44,785 bases of DNA, from the NCBI GenBank assembly GCA_013335115.1, contig JAAXWQ010000004.1:109974-154758 (forward strand). The letters are read 5' to 3'. The notes beneath the pieces were generated by a model, which worked only from the letters and a program-made list of their open reading frames with translations, was not told the DNA's origin and did no database searches. The position numbers and the translations under genes were made by a program. The stretch comes from Chlorobiaceae bacterium (GTDB lineage Bacteria > Bacteroidota > Chlorobiia > Chlorobiales > Chlorobiaceae). Within the stretch, counting starts at the first letter, position 1. Every line of letters begins with the position of its first letter. This document shows, piece by piece, positions 8,697-16,880 of the stretch.

Positions 8697-9149
8697 TTAT
8701 CGCATCCCGTCGGGGTCGGGCCTATTCAATTCATACAGGGCAATCAGCGAAAGGCCGATTAGCGAAACGTTCAGCGTCAGTGGATTGAACGGCAGGGTGA
8801 ACATCCCCGGATCCACCACGGCCACCCATCCGAGCAGGAGCAGGAGCACGGCCACATTCAGCCCGAACAACCATCGACCAGCCACCAGTAACAGCAACCC
8901 GAAAACGATCTCGCCGTAACCCATCCAGGTAATCAGGGTGCAGGCGATCCGGTAGGCCGGAGCAATCGGAGCGATCAGGCCGACTTCGCCAGGGCTTTTG
9001 CACACGATCTTGGGCACGGCCCCCTGGTAGATCCAGGAAAAAGCGAGCGCAAGGCGGCAAACCAACAGGACCGGCGACTGCCGGAAAAACTGCTTCATGA
9101 GGGTGGCTGGCTTGAGGGTTCTTTCTGCAAGATAAGTGTTAACGGTCAT
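8697..9149 (-). CDS. DoxX-like family membrane protein
   Basis: About 150 aa with four hydrophobic helices. The pattern CRLALAFSWIYQGAVPKIVC, then WMGYGEIVFGLLLLVAGRW and LNVSLIGLSLIALYEL is that of the DoxX-like (DoxX_3) family, small inner-membrane proteins of uncertain role that often accompany oxidoreductases or NAD-dependent epimerases. The ATG at 9149 has an AGG element about eight bases upstream; a GTG two codons earlier is also in frame. It is the first gene of the minus-strand set running to the SDR gene at 5699. Confidence 0.75.
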   Translation of the reverse strand: MTVNTYLAERTLKPATLMKQFFRQSPVLLVCRLALAFSWIYQGAVPKIVCKSPGEVGLIAPIAPAYRIACTLITWMGYGEIVFGLLLLVAGRWLFGLNVAVLLLLLGWVAVVDPGMFTLPFNPLTLNVSLIGLSLIALYELNRPDPDGMR

Positions 9150-9192
9150 TAACACCTAATACCGCATAATAACGTATTTACCTCTTGGCCTG

Positions 9193-9810
9193 TCAGGGCG
9201 ACACGTCCGCATCGTTCCCGGCGCTTGACCATGGCCAGGATCCGGGGGTTTCACCAAGACCCGCTGTTACGGGATTCTCATGGATGTAGTCGATCACCTG
9301 TCGAAATTGTTCTTCATTGCGGATGCACCTGTCCCAGGATTCCCGCATCCAGAAGGCATGGACAGGCGTGGCGATCCCGAGTGTGGCGGCTATCCTCCGC
9401 CCCTCCCGCGCAGTATACTACTTCCAGGACTTCACGATGCAAGACAGTGGCATGATGGGCTCCACCAGCACATGGACATGATTCGGCATGATGCACCAGG
9501 CGAACAATCGGTAGCGCTCACCATGGAACCTGAGCAGGGAATCCTGAACCATTCGTGCAATCTCCGGGCACCGCAACACACAGGAGCCGGCACCCGCATC
9601 GAGCCACGCTTCGATTGACTTCCGACGCTCGCGCCCGGCATCTGTTTTCGGCATGCGGGAAAGGGACGCTTCAAGACGTTGAGGTTTTTCCTGTGGAAGT
9701 CAATCGGCAAGCCGGAACGTCACCGACTGGATGGTGTGGCCGGCATCAAAATGCGGGAGGTAACCGCGAGAATACCAACCCTTGAAGCCATTCCCTGAAG
9801 GTGTTTCCAT
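9193..9810 (-). pseudogene. REP-associated tyrosine transposase (RAYT/TnpA-REP), inactivated by two stops
   Basis: A single continuous frame of 206 codons from ATG 9810 to the stop at 9193 reads as a complete RAYT: FKGWYSRGYLPHFDAGHTIQ at the start, EAWLDAGAGSCVLRCPEIAR, then LFAWCIMPNHVHVLVEP (the HUH metal-binding motif of Y1 transposases), IVKSWK, and FRQVIDYIHENPVTAGL near the end, where the catalytic Tyr is in DYIHENP. Two in-frame stops interrupt it: TGA at 9700-9702 and TAG at 9418-9420. There is no frameshift, so decay looks recent. RAYTs excise and insert REP palindromes, and REP-like copies flank this gene. The 78-codon open stretch at 9418-9654 is only the middle of the gene. Confidence 0.88.
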
Positions 9811-9841
9811 GACAACAAATGCATGGGTTGGAAAATGAGGG

Positions 9842-9890
9842 AGCCTCTTGCCGGGAGTGTCTTGCCGGGAGCGCCGAGCTCCAGGGAGGT
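9842..9890. repeat. REP-like repeat, imperfect, beside the RAYT pseudogene
   Basis: Two tandem copies of CTTGCCGGGAG (near 9847 and 9861) are followed by GCGCCGAGCTCCAGGGAGG, an imperfect palindrome of GGGAGC with GCTCC. It lies in the 100-bp gap between the RAYT pseudogene and the end of the RND pump gene and shares its core with the elements at 6507 and 14301. Confidence 0.55.
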
Positions 9891-9912
9891 ATTATCCCTT
9901 TAGCCCAAGACT

Positions 9913-12900
9913 TCATATGAATCTGTAGCGCTCCCGGGTGCCGAGGCGTTTGAGCAGGGACTTCATACGGGTTTGGAGCTTGTCGAACCAGACGTAGACG
10001 ACGGGGATGACCAGCAACGTCAGGAACATCGAGCTCGACAGGCCGCCGACGAGCGAAACGGCCAGGCCTGATTTCCATTCGGAACCGGAACTGGTGGAGA
10101 GTGCAATCGGCAGGAGTCCGAAGATCAGGGTCAGGGTTGTCATGAGGATCGGTCGGAGCCGCTCCCTTCCCGCTTCGGTGATCGCCGGGACGAGCTCCAT
10201 GCCCTCCTGCCTGAAGTTGTTGATGAAGTCGACCAGGAGGATGGCGTTCTTGCCCACCAGGCCGACGAGCATGATGATGCCGAGGATCGTGAAGATGCTC
10301 AAGGACTTGCCCAGGAGCGCCAGGCCATAGAGGGCGCCGATAATGGCGAGCGGGATGGAGAACATGACCACCGCCGGCCACAGCCAGGAGTCGTAGAGCG
10401 CTACCATGATCAGGTAGACGAAGATGATCGCCACGAGGAACGAGTACAGGAGGCTCACATTCGACTCCCCCTGCCGTTTCAGGTCGGCTTCGTAGACCCT
10501 GCTTACGGTTTTCGGCAGGAGACCCTTCTTCTCCATGTTCACCAGGGCCCGTTCGACCTCCGCACCTACTTCGCCGACTGCCCGCCCGACCACCTGGGCC
10601 TTCACCCAGACGGCGCTGTTGCGGTTCCGTCGCTGCAGCAGCGAATAGCCCCGGTCCTGTTCGACCTGCGAAAACTGGCCGAGCCGCACGACCTGTCCGC
10701 CCTGGGTCCTCATCGAAAGCGCGGTGATGCCGTCGGTAGACTTCCGGTAGCGTTCGTCGAGGATCACCCGGATATCGTACTCGTTGCCACCCTCTCGGAA
10801 TTTACTGATATCGTCGCCGGCGTAAGCGATGCGCATGGCCGATCCGACATCGGCCATGGTCAGGCCAAACGCGGACATCTGTTCCCGGTCCACCTCGACG
10901 CGCATCTCCGGCATGCCGGCCTGCGAGCTCAGGCGGACGTCCGCGGTGCCCCTGATGACCTTCAGGCTATCGCGCAGCGTTCCGGCGACGCGTTCCACCT
11001 GTGCCCGGTCAGGACCGCTCAGCACGACGGTCACGGGCGTTTCGTTGGCCGTGCCGAAGATGCCGATCGGGTTGATGCTGGCCCTGAGGCCGGGAACCCC
11101 GGCGAACTCCTTTCTGACCAGCTGCATGACCTGGTCGGTCGAACGGCTGCGGGACCCTTTCGGCGTGAGGCGCACGCTGATCTCGGCCACGTTGTCGGAC
11201 GCCTGGCCGACCATGCCCTCGTTGGAAGCGCCGACGGTGACGAGGAGCTTTTCCACCTCCGGATACGCATGCAGGCGTCCCTCTGCCTGACGGACAAAGC
11301 GGTTGGTCTGTTCGAGGCTCGTGCCGGGTTCGAGTTCGAGGATGACCGAAAAGTCGCCCCGGTCCGATACCTCGATGAACTCCCCGCCAATCCGTCCCGA
11401 GACGACCAGTGCGAACGAGGAGAACAGCAGCAGGATCGCGGTCAGGACCACCTTCCAGGGGTTGCGGAGGCTCCAGTCGAGCAGTCGAAGGTACAGGTCA
11501 CGCGCCTGCGAATACCTTTTTTCGAAGGCGATGGCAATCCTTCCGGAGAGGCGCTCGGGCGAAGGGTGCTCGATGCGGGAGAACCTCGACGCCAGGAGCG
11601 GGGTGACCGTGAAGGAAACGAAGAGGCTGACCAGGGTCGAAATCACCATGACGATCGAGAACTCGCGCATGATGTCGCCCACCAGCCCGCTGATGAGCGA
11701 GAGCGGCAGGAAGACCACCACGTCCACCATGGTGATCGACACGGCAGTGAAGCCGATCTCGTTCCTGCCGGCCAGGGCTGCATCGCGAGGCTGTTCGCCC
11801 CGTTCAAGGTGCCGGTAGATGTTCTCGAGCACCACGATCGAATCGTCGACGAGCACGCCGATCACCAGCGACAGCGCCAGCAGCGTCATCAGGTTGAGGG
11901 TGTAGCCGAAGAGGTACATGCCGATGAAGGTGGTCACCAGCGAGGTCGGGATCGAGACCATCACGATGACCGAATTCCGAAGGCTATGCAGGAACAGGAG
12001 CATGACCAGCGCCACCAGCAGGATGGCGAGGAACAGGTCGTGCTGCACGGCTGTCACGGCGTCAAGGGTGAAGGTTGAGCCGTCCTGGGCGATATCGAAC
12101 TTCAGCCCCCGGTCGCGATAGGTCGACTCGAGTTGGGCAAGCTTCAGCCTGACCAGGCGGCTGACCTCGACCGTATTGGCGTCGTTCTGCTTCATCACCA
12201 CGATGCCGACGGCGTTCCGGCCGTTGATCCTGGAGATGGTCGTGATCTTCCTGAAGGTATCCTGGACCTCGGCGACATCCCTGAGGTAGACGGCTCCGCC
12301 GGTGCTGCCTGCGGGCCTGACGACCAGGTCCCTCAGCTGTCCGGTCTCCGTGAACTTGCCCGCCAGCCGGACGACGAACTGCCGGTCCGGGGCCTCGACC
12401 GATCCGGTCGGGGCTTCGATGTTCGACCTCCTGACCGCATCGAGCACGTCCGTGACGGCAAGCCCGAGGCTTTCGAGGCGTTCGAGGTCGAGGTTGACCC
12501 TGATTTCACGCTCACGCCCGCCCAGGATGGCTACCTGCCCGACGCCGCCGATGTTGGCCAGGGCCGGCTTGACCTCATCCTTGAGCAGCTGGTAGAACCC
12601 GGTGTCGGAGAGGTTGGCCGTGGCGCCGAGCCGAAGCACCGGCAACTCGTCGAGGGCGAAACGGGAGACCACCGGCTCCTTGATGCCGTCGGGCAGCTTG
12701 TCCCTTCGCTCGTTGACCTTTCGCTGCACATCCTGCAGGGCCTTGTTGATGTCTGCCGAGTTGGAGAACTCGATCGAGACGACCGAAAGCCCTTCGCGGG
12801 AGGTGGAGCTGATGGACGAGATCTTCTCGATGGCCGACACCGCCTCCTCGACCTCCCTGGTCACCGACGACTCGATTTCGGAGGGTGAGGCGCCGGGGTA

Positions 12901-13050
12901 CGCCGTGGAGACGGTGACATAGGGCGTCGTCATCCTCGGCAGGAGCTCGTACTTCAGCTGAAGGTAGCTGAAGAAGCCCAGGATGCCGAGGACCGAGAAG
13001 AGCACCACGACCAGCGTCGGGCGTTTGATGGCAAGGCCGGTGAGAGTCAT
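9913..13050 (-). CDS. RND-family multidrug efflux permease
   Basis: A full-length 1045-aa resistance-nodulation-division inner-membrane pump (AcrB/MexB relatives) that exports small molecules using the proton gradient. It has an N-terminal helix (AIKRPTLVVVLFSVLGILGF), the large periplasmic porter loop with YPGASPSEIESSVTREVEEA, the helix-4 proton-relay pair in GVLVDDSIVVLENIYRHLER, a second periplasmic loop, and helix-10 Lys in GLVGKNAILLVDFINNFRQE. Its start overlaps the stop of the adaptor gene by 4 bp, indicating translational coupling. No outer-membrane TolC-type channel is in the window, so that part must be encoded elsewhere. The substrate is unknown. Confidence 0.94.
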   Translation of the reverse strand: MTLTGLAIKRPTLVVVLFSVLGILGFFSYLQLKYELLPRMTTPYVTVSTAYPGASPSEIESSVTREVEEAVSAIEKISSISSTSREGLSVVSIEFSNSADINKALQDVQRKVNERRDKLPDGIKEPVVSRFALDELPVLRLGATANLSDTGFYQLLKDEVKPALANIGGVGQVAILGGREREIRVNLDLERLESLGLAVTDVLDAVRRSNIEAPTGSVEAPDRQFVVRLAGKFTETGQLRDLVVRPAGSTGGAVYLRDVAEVQDTFRKITTISRINGRNAVGIVVMKQNDANTVEVSRLVRLKLAQLESTYRDRGLKFDIAQDGSTFTLDAVTAVQHDLFLAILLVALVMLLFLHSLRNSVIVMVSIPTSLVTTFIGMYLFGYTLNLMTLLALSLVIGVLVDDSIVVLENIYRHLERGEQPRDAALAGRNEIGFTAVSITMVDVVVFLPLSLISGLVGDIMREFSIVMVISTLVSLFVSFTVTPLLASRFSRIEHPSPERLSGRIAIAFEKRYSQARDLYLRLLDWSLRNPWKVVLTAILLLFSSFALVVSGRIGGEFIEVSDRGDFSVILELEPGTSLEQTNRFVRQAEGRLHAYPEVEKLLVTVGASNEGMVGQASDNVAEISVRLTPKGSRSRSTDQVMQLVRKEFAGVPGLRASINPIGIFGTANETPVTVVLSGPDRAQVERVAGTLRDSLKVIRGTADVRLSSQAGMPEMRVEVDREQMSAFGLTMADVGSAMRIAYAGDDISKFREGGNEYDIRVILDERYRKSTDGITALSMRTQGGQVVRLGQFSQVEQDRGYSLLQRRNRNSAVWVKAQVVGRAVGEVGAEVERALVNMEKKGLLPKTVSRVYEADLKRQGESNVSLLYSFLVAIIFVYLIMVALYDSWLWPAVVMFSIPLAIIGALYGLALLGKSLSIFTILGIIMLVGLVGKNAILLVDFINNFRQEGMELVPAITEAGRERLRPILMTTLTLIFGLLPIALSTSSGSEWKSGLAVSLVGGLSSSMFLTLLVIPVVYVWFDKLQTRMKSLLKRLGTRERYRFI

Positions 13051-14168
13051 CGCCCCGGCGCCCCTTCCTGCCTGACGACCGTCACCGCCGTGCCGTCACC
13101 AAGTTCGTTCTGGCCGCTGACGACTACCAGGTCGCCCTCTGCAAGTCCATCAAGGACTTCGATGCTGCCACCCGATTCGGCACCCGTCACCAGGCGGGTC
13201 AACTTCGCGATCCCCTGCCGCACGACGAACACCTCGGGGGTGCCGATGCTGCCGACGAGGGCCTGCCTCGGGATCAGCAGGGATTGTCTCGACTCCTTGC
13301 CGACGAAGGCTGCGCGTGCGAACATCCCGGAGCGGAACGGCGTCTGCTTCGGGTTGTCCATGGCAGCTTCGACCTGGTAGGTATGCTCCTTCGAGGATTT
13401 GGCGCTGACTGACGTGACCGAGGCGCTGAAGGCCTTTCCGAGCCAGACATCGGTCGTCACCAGCACCGGCATCCCCCCGGAGATCAGGGCAACCTGCTTT
13501 TCGGGAACAGAAACCATGATTTTAACCCGCGAGAGGTCAACCATGTTGGCCAGTTTCATGCCGGGTTGGACCAGGTCGCCGATCTCCACGAGCCGTGACG
13601 TGACCGTACCTTCGAATGGCGCCTTGACGGCGGTGTCTCGGACCCTGCGGCGCGCCGCCACCAGGTCCGCCTCCGCATCTTCAAGCTTGAGCCGCATTGC
13701 CTCGTAACTCGACTGGGCGACCGCGCCCTCCTGCTGCAGGTTGCGGTAGCGTTCGAAGTCCCGGTTCGCCAGTTCACGGTTCACCGTCGCCTTGCGGAGC
13801 GCGGAAGCCGCCACCTCGTCGTCGACCTTGAGTAGCACCGCACCGGCCGACTTCCTTTGGCCGACTTCGGATGAGACCGACCGGACGATGCCGGAGGTTT
13901 CGGACAGGATGTCGACGTCACGCCAAGCCTTGCTGATTCCGACGATGGCAAAGCTGTCGCGCACCGCCCCCTTGCCGACGACAGCGACGGTAACGGGTAC
14001 CTTCGTCGTGAATTGCCGGTCCTGGGCAACCGGCTTGCGAGGCTGTTGCTGGAAGAACCAGAATGCAGCGGCAAAGCATAAAATCAGTGCGATAACCATC
14101 GCCGTGCGTCTACGTCCTGCAGGTAGCTTCATCTTCGTATTCGTTGGGATATCTCCGGGCCCTGACAT
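13047..14168 (-). CDS. RND efflux periplasmic adaptor (membrane fusion protein)
   Basis: A 373-aa HlyD/AcrA-type adaptor that would link the RND permease to an outer-membrane channel. One N-terminal membrane anchor (TAMVIALILCFAAAFWFF) is followed by the lipoyl half-motif VGQRKSAGAVLLKVDD, a helical hairpin (residues about 115-165), the second lipoyl half (KAPFEGTVTSRLVEIGDLVQ), and the beta-barrel and membrane-proximal domains. ATG 14168 has AAGGA about ten bases upstream; an ATG twelve codons in is the alternative. It is the first gene of a two-gene operon with the permease, and palindromic operator-like sites lie just upstream. Confidence 0.92.
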   Translation of the reverse strand: MSGPGDIPTNTKMKLPAGRRRTAMVIALILCFAAAFWFFQQQPRKPVAQDRQFTTKVPVTVAVVGKGAVRDSFAIVGISKAWRDVDILSETSGIVRSVSSEVGQRKSAGAVLLKVDDEVAASALRKATVNRELANRDFERYRNLQQEGAVAQSSYEAMRLKLEDAEADLVAARRRVRDTAVKAPFEGTVTSRLVEIGDLVQPGMKLANMVDLSRVKIMVSVPEKQVALISGGMPVLVTTDVWLGKAFSASVTSVSAKSSKEHTYQVEAAMDNPKQTPFRSGMFARAAFVGKESRQSLLIPRQALVGSIGTPEVFVVRQGIAKLTRLVTGAESGGSIEVLDGLAEGDLVVVSGQNELGDGTAVTVVRQEGAPGR

Positions 14169-14203
14169 GCAGGCCGCGTCCTTGTATGAAACAGTAACCT
14201 AAA

Positions 14204-14229
14204 ATATCATCATGATATCACAAAGTGAT
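14204..14229. promoter_or_regulatory. two adjacent palindromes upstream of the efflux operon
   Basis: ATATCAT-C-ATGATAT (14204-14218) and ATCAC-AAA-GTGAT (14217-14229) are perfect short inverted repeats placed 36-60 bp upstream of the adaptor start. Position and symmetry fit operators for a dimeric repressor, as is common for RND pumps. No regulator gene is adjacent. Confidence 0.4.
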
Positions 14230-14300
14230 GATGTCGTAAAAGAAAAAGCTGTCGATTCGAAGAGCAAAGAAAAGGATAGGCTTGGGCTAGTGCAGAATAC

Positions 14301-14350
14301 CCCGGGAGCGCCATGCTAGAGGCTCCCGGCCAGGCGCTCCCGGCAAGAGG
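14301..14350. repeat. REP-like element with three palindromic half-sites
   Basis: CCGGGAGC at 14302-14309 can pair with GCTCCCGG at 14322-14329 or with the second copy at 14336-14343, which continues into GGCAAGAGG. It is the inverse of the TTGCCGGGAGC core found at 6507 and 9861. It sits between the efflux operon promoter and the phoU-like gene terminator. Confidence 0.6.
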
Positions 14351-14351
14351 C

Positions 14352-14381
14352 GACATAAAGAAGGCGGGCAGTGCCCGCCTT
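14352..14381 (-). terminator. intrinsic terminator of the phoU-like gene
   Basis: A 9-bp GC-rich stem (14361-14369 with 14373-14381) with a 3-nt loop lies 25 bp after the stop at 14406. It is followed on the minus strand by a short T-rich stretch (CTTTATG). Confidence 0.65.
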
Positions 14382-14405
14382 CCTGACGATATTCGATGAT
14401 GGGTG

Positions 14406-15134
14406 TCAGCAGAAGTGGCTGGCGATGGTGCAGGAGACTTCGGCAGAGGCCTTGACGTGCTCGAGGACCGAAAGGATGCCGGTGGAGTTGGTGATGTTGC
14501 CGTCGTTCACCTCGGCTTTCAGCTTCTTTTTGGCAGCTTCGTAGAGCCCCTCGATCTCCTTCATCATCTCGAGGGTTTCGGAAGCGTGCTTTGAGTTGCC
14601 GCTCACGAAGGCTTCGACGGCCTTTTTGATCATCTCGGCCGTGATGTCCCCCATCGGCTTCAGGCCGTACTCGTCCTTGTGCAGCTCCTGGATGTTGGCG
14701 AGCTGAATGTGGCCGGTCTTGTCGGCGATGTTCAGTGCGAACTGGGCAATCCGTTCCAGCTCCTTCTGGATCATGCGCGCATCGAGCACGGTCTTCTGGT
14801 CAGCTTCGCCGAGCTGCTGGAAGTTCGAGTAGGCAAGTGTCATGTACTCGACCTCGAACTTGCCCTTCTGGATGTACTGCTCGTCAAATTCGAAAGCCGA
14901 TGCGGCGAGGTCGCGGTTCTTCTTGGTTGCGGCCCTGACTACCAGCATGAGGTTGTTCTCGACGTTCGATGAAAGCTTGGTGAGCTTCTGCTTCAGCGTT
15001 TCGAGCTGCTCATTCACAGGGCCTGACGGCTTGGTGGCGAGGTTGAACTTCGAAGGATCGATCTGGATGGTGAACGCCTTGGGGATTGCGCCGGATTTCG
15101 AAGAATCGCCCGTTTTCTTGCCGAACAGTGCCAT
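14406..15134 (-). CDS. PhoU-like helical protein
   Basis: A 242-aa all-helical cytosolic protein. The stretch IQKELERIAQFALNIADKTG near residue 125 matches the metal-binding signature of PhoU helices, and the helical pattern is that of a PhoU-type bundle, though the N-terminal 30 residues (MALFGKKTGDSSKSGAIPKA) are low-complexity and not PhoU-like. PhoU proteins restrain the Pst transporter and PhoR signalling when phosphate is plentiful. This gene lies directly downstream of phoU, separated by an intrinsic terminator, so it probably has its own promoter. It ends in an unusual Cys residue (CTIASHFC). Confidence 0.7.
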   Translation of the reverse strand: MALFGKKTGDSSKSGAIPKAFTIQIDPSKFNLATKPSGPVNEQLETLKQKLTKLSSNVENNLMLVVRAATKKNRDLAASAFEFDEQYIQKGKFEVEYMTLAYSNFQQLGEADQKTVLDARMIQKELERIAQFALNIADKTGHIQLANIQELHKDEYGLKPMGDITAEMIKKAVEAFVSGNSKHASETLEMMKEIEGLYEAAKKKLKAEVNDGNITNSTGILSVLEHVKASAEVSCTIASHFC

Positions 15135-15222
15135 AGTGTATGATGCTCGTTGCTGAGGTTGATAAGATACCTGAAAGAGCTGTTAATTTAAGCCGCGGCC
15201 GGGGTTATACCAAGCGGCCGGT

Positions 15223-15262
15223 AAAAAAAGGACCCGCCGGCCACGTCATAAGCCCGACGGGT
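15223..15262 (-). terminator. intrinsic terminator at the end of the pst-phoU operon
   Basis: A 9-bp stem with one mismatch (15232-15240 with 15254-15262) is followed on the minus strand by CC and seven T. It lies 44 bp after the phoU stop. Confidence 0.8.
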
Positions 15263-15305
15263 TTTGTGGATGCCTTCCGGCTCTCAATCCCTCATTCCGC
15301 AGTAC

Positions 15306-15992
15306 TCAGTTCTTGATTGACTGGACCATCTTCTCGAACGAGTCCTCTCCGTGGCGTACGATCTCCCCGGTCACCAGGTAGATCACCTCGAGGGCAATCC
15401 TTGTCGCGTGGTCGGCCATGCGCTCGATGTAGCGCGACACGCTCAGGACAGCGAGAAGCTGCGAGGTATTCGAGCTGTCCATTTTCATGGCATCGGCAAC
15501 TTTCCTGAAAACGAGCCGGTGCATGGCATCAACCTGTTCATCCGACTTGCACACCTCGTCAGCCAGGTGCCTTTCCCGGTCCACGAAACCCTCGATAGAC
15601 GTCCTGACCATCTGCGAAGCGACGCGCCCCATCTTTTCGAACTCGTACTGATCCATTATTATGGCACCGAGGTCCGGCATGCGTTCCGCGATATGCACAG
15701 CCAGATCGCCGATGCGCTCGAGGTCGTCGTTGATCTTGATGATGGTCACAATGGTCCTGAGGTCTCGTGCAACCGGCTGCTGAAGTGCCAGGAAGGCCAG
15801 GCATCGCTCCTCGAGGCGAACTTCGGCGAGGTTGATCTCCTCGTCCATCTCCTTGACCCTTCGTGCCGCCTGCAGGTCCTGAATCCTGACGGCCGTCAGT
15901 GCCTGGTCGAAATTGCTCAACACCGTCTCGGAAAGCATGACAAGCTCTCTGGACAACTCCCTGATAAGTTCGTGTACCGGTCTTTCCAACAT
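15306..15992 (-). CDS. phoU: phosphate signalling protein PhoU
   Basis: A 228-aa PhoU of normal length with both repeated three-helix bundles. The metal-binding motifs are NDDLERIGDLAVHIAE (about residues 85-100) and VSRYIERMADHATRIALEVI (about 185-204). It acts at the inner face of the membrane, damping PstSCAB activity and phosphate-starvation signalling when phosphate is sufficient. It begins 18 bp after the pstB stop and closes the operon, the usual order pstS-C-A-B-phoU. Confidence 0.95.
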   Translation of the reverse strand: MLERPVHELIRELSRELVMLSETVLSNFDQALTAVRIQDLQAARRVKEMDEEINLAEVRLEERCLAFLALQQPVARDLRTIVTIIKINDDLERIGDLAVHIAERMPDLGAIIMDQYEFEKMGRVASQMVRTSIEGFVDRERHLADEVCKSDEQVDAMHRLVFRKVADAMKMDSSNTSQLLAVLSVSRYIERMADHATRIALEVIYLVTGEIVRHGEDSFEKMVQSIKN

Positions 15993-16010
15993 TGCGGTCT
16001 AGTGGTTTCG

Positions 16011-16874
16011 TTAACTGAATCTTCCGGTAATGTAATCCTCGGTCATCTGGTCTTTCGGCTTGGTGAAGAGCTGTGCCGTCGGAGCATGTTCGACCAGGAC
16101 ACCTTCGTAAAAGAACATCGTGTAATCGGATACCCTTGATGCCTGCTGCATGTTGTGCGTCACGATCATGATCGTGTAGCTGCCCCGCAGTTCCTGGATC
16201 AGGTCCTCGATTTTGGCCGTAGCTTTCGGGTCGAGTGCAGAAGTCGGTTCATCGAGAAGCAGGATCTCCGGTTCGACAGCAAGGGTTCGGGCGACGCAAA
16301 GTCGCTGTTGCTGTCCACCGGACAGTCCGAGTGCATTCTTATCGAGGCGATCACTAACCTCATCCCATAGCGCAGCCTTTCGAAGGCTTTTCTCCACGAT
16401 TCCCTCAAGCGTCTTGCGGTCGCGTATGCCGTGGAGTCGGGGTCCATAGGCGATGTTGTCGAAGATCGATTTCGGGAACGGGTTGGGCTTCTGGAATACC
16501 ATGCCGATCTTCTTGCGAAGGAGGACTTCATCGGTAAACCTTCCATAGACGTCCTCCCCGTCAAACATCAGCGCGCCAGTGGTATGGCAGTTCGGGATCA
16601 GGTCATTCATGCGGTTGATTGCCCTGAGGAAAGTGCTCTTGCCGCAACCGCTCGGGCCGATGATGGCCGTCACATACTTGGAAAGGATATCCGCATTGAC
16701 CTTCTTGACCGCTTCGAAATCCCCGTAGTAAATGGAAAAATTTTTTGCAGACACATGCGTTTCACCTCCGCCGGAAACCTGTTTACGTTCAGGCGGCAGG
16801 TAGATATCGCGCGCGGTGGTTTGGGTGCTGCTGGCATCCCTTTTTGTCTCTATTGCTTCAGCAGACGGTTGCAT
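16011..16874 (-). CDS. pstB: phosphate ABC transporter ATP-binding protein PstB
   Basis: A 287-aa ABC ATPase that energises phosphate import. Walker [10 protein letters not shown] is at 73-81, the signature LSGGQQQR and Walker [13 protein letters not shown] follow, with the switch His in [10 protein letters not shown]. PstB-specific features are [13 protein letters not shown] and the C-terminal [11 protein letters not shown]. Compared with typical PstB (about 250-260 aa) there is an extra 35-residue N-terminus; an AGGGG ribosome site before ATG 16874 supports it as real. The gene starts 6 bp after pstA ends. Confidence 0.96.
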   Translation of the reverse strand: MQPSAEAIETKRDASSTQTTARDIYLPPERKQVSGGGETHVSAKNFSIYYGDFEAVKKVNADILSKYVTAIIGPSGCGKSTFLRAINRMNDLIPNCHTTGALMFDGEDVYGRFTDEVLLRKKIGMVFQKPNPFPKSIFDNIAYGPRLHGIRDRKTLEGIVEKSLRKAALWDEVSDRLDKNALGLSGGQQQRLCVARTLAVEPEILLLDEPTSALDPKATAKIEDLIQELRGSYTIMIVTHNMQQASRVSDYTMFFYEGVLVEHAPTAQLFTKPKDQMTEDYITGRFS

Positions 16875-16880
16875 GATTGC

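Noticed and set aside
9418-9654. A separate 78-aa gene
   Set aside because: It is the middle part of the RAYT pseudogene between two in-frame stops.
11269-12888. Long plus-strand frames opposite the RND pump
   Set aside because: Antisense shadows of a GC-rich gene; charged, low-complexity translations without domains.
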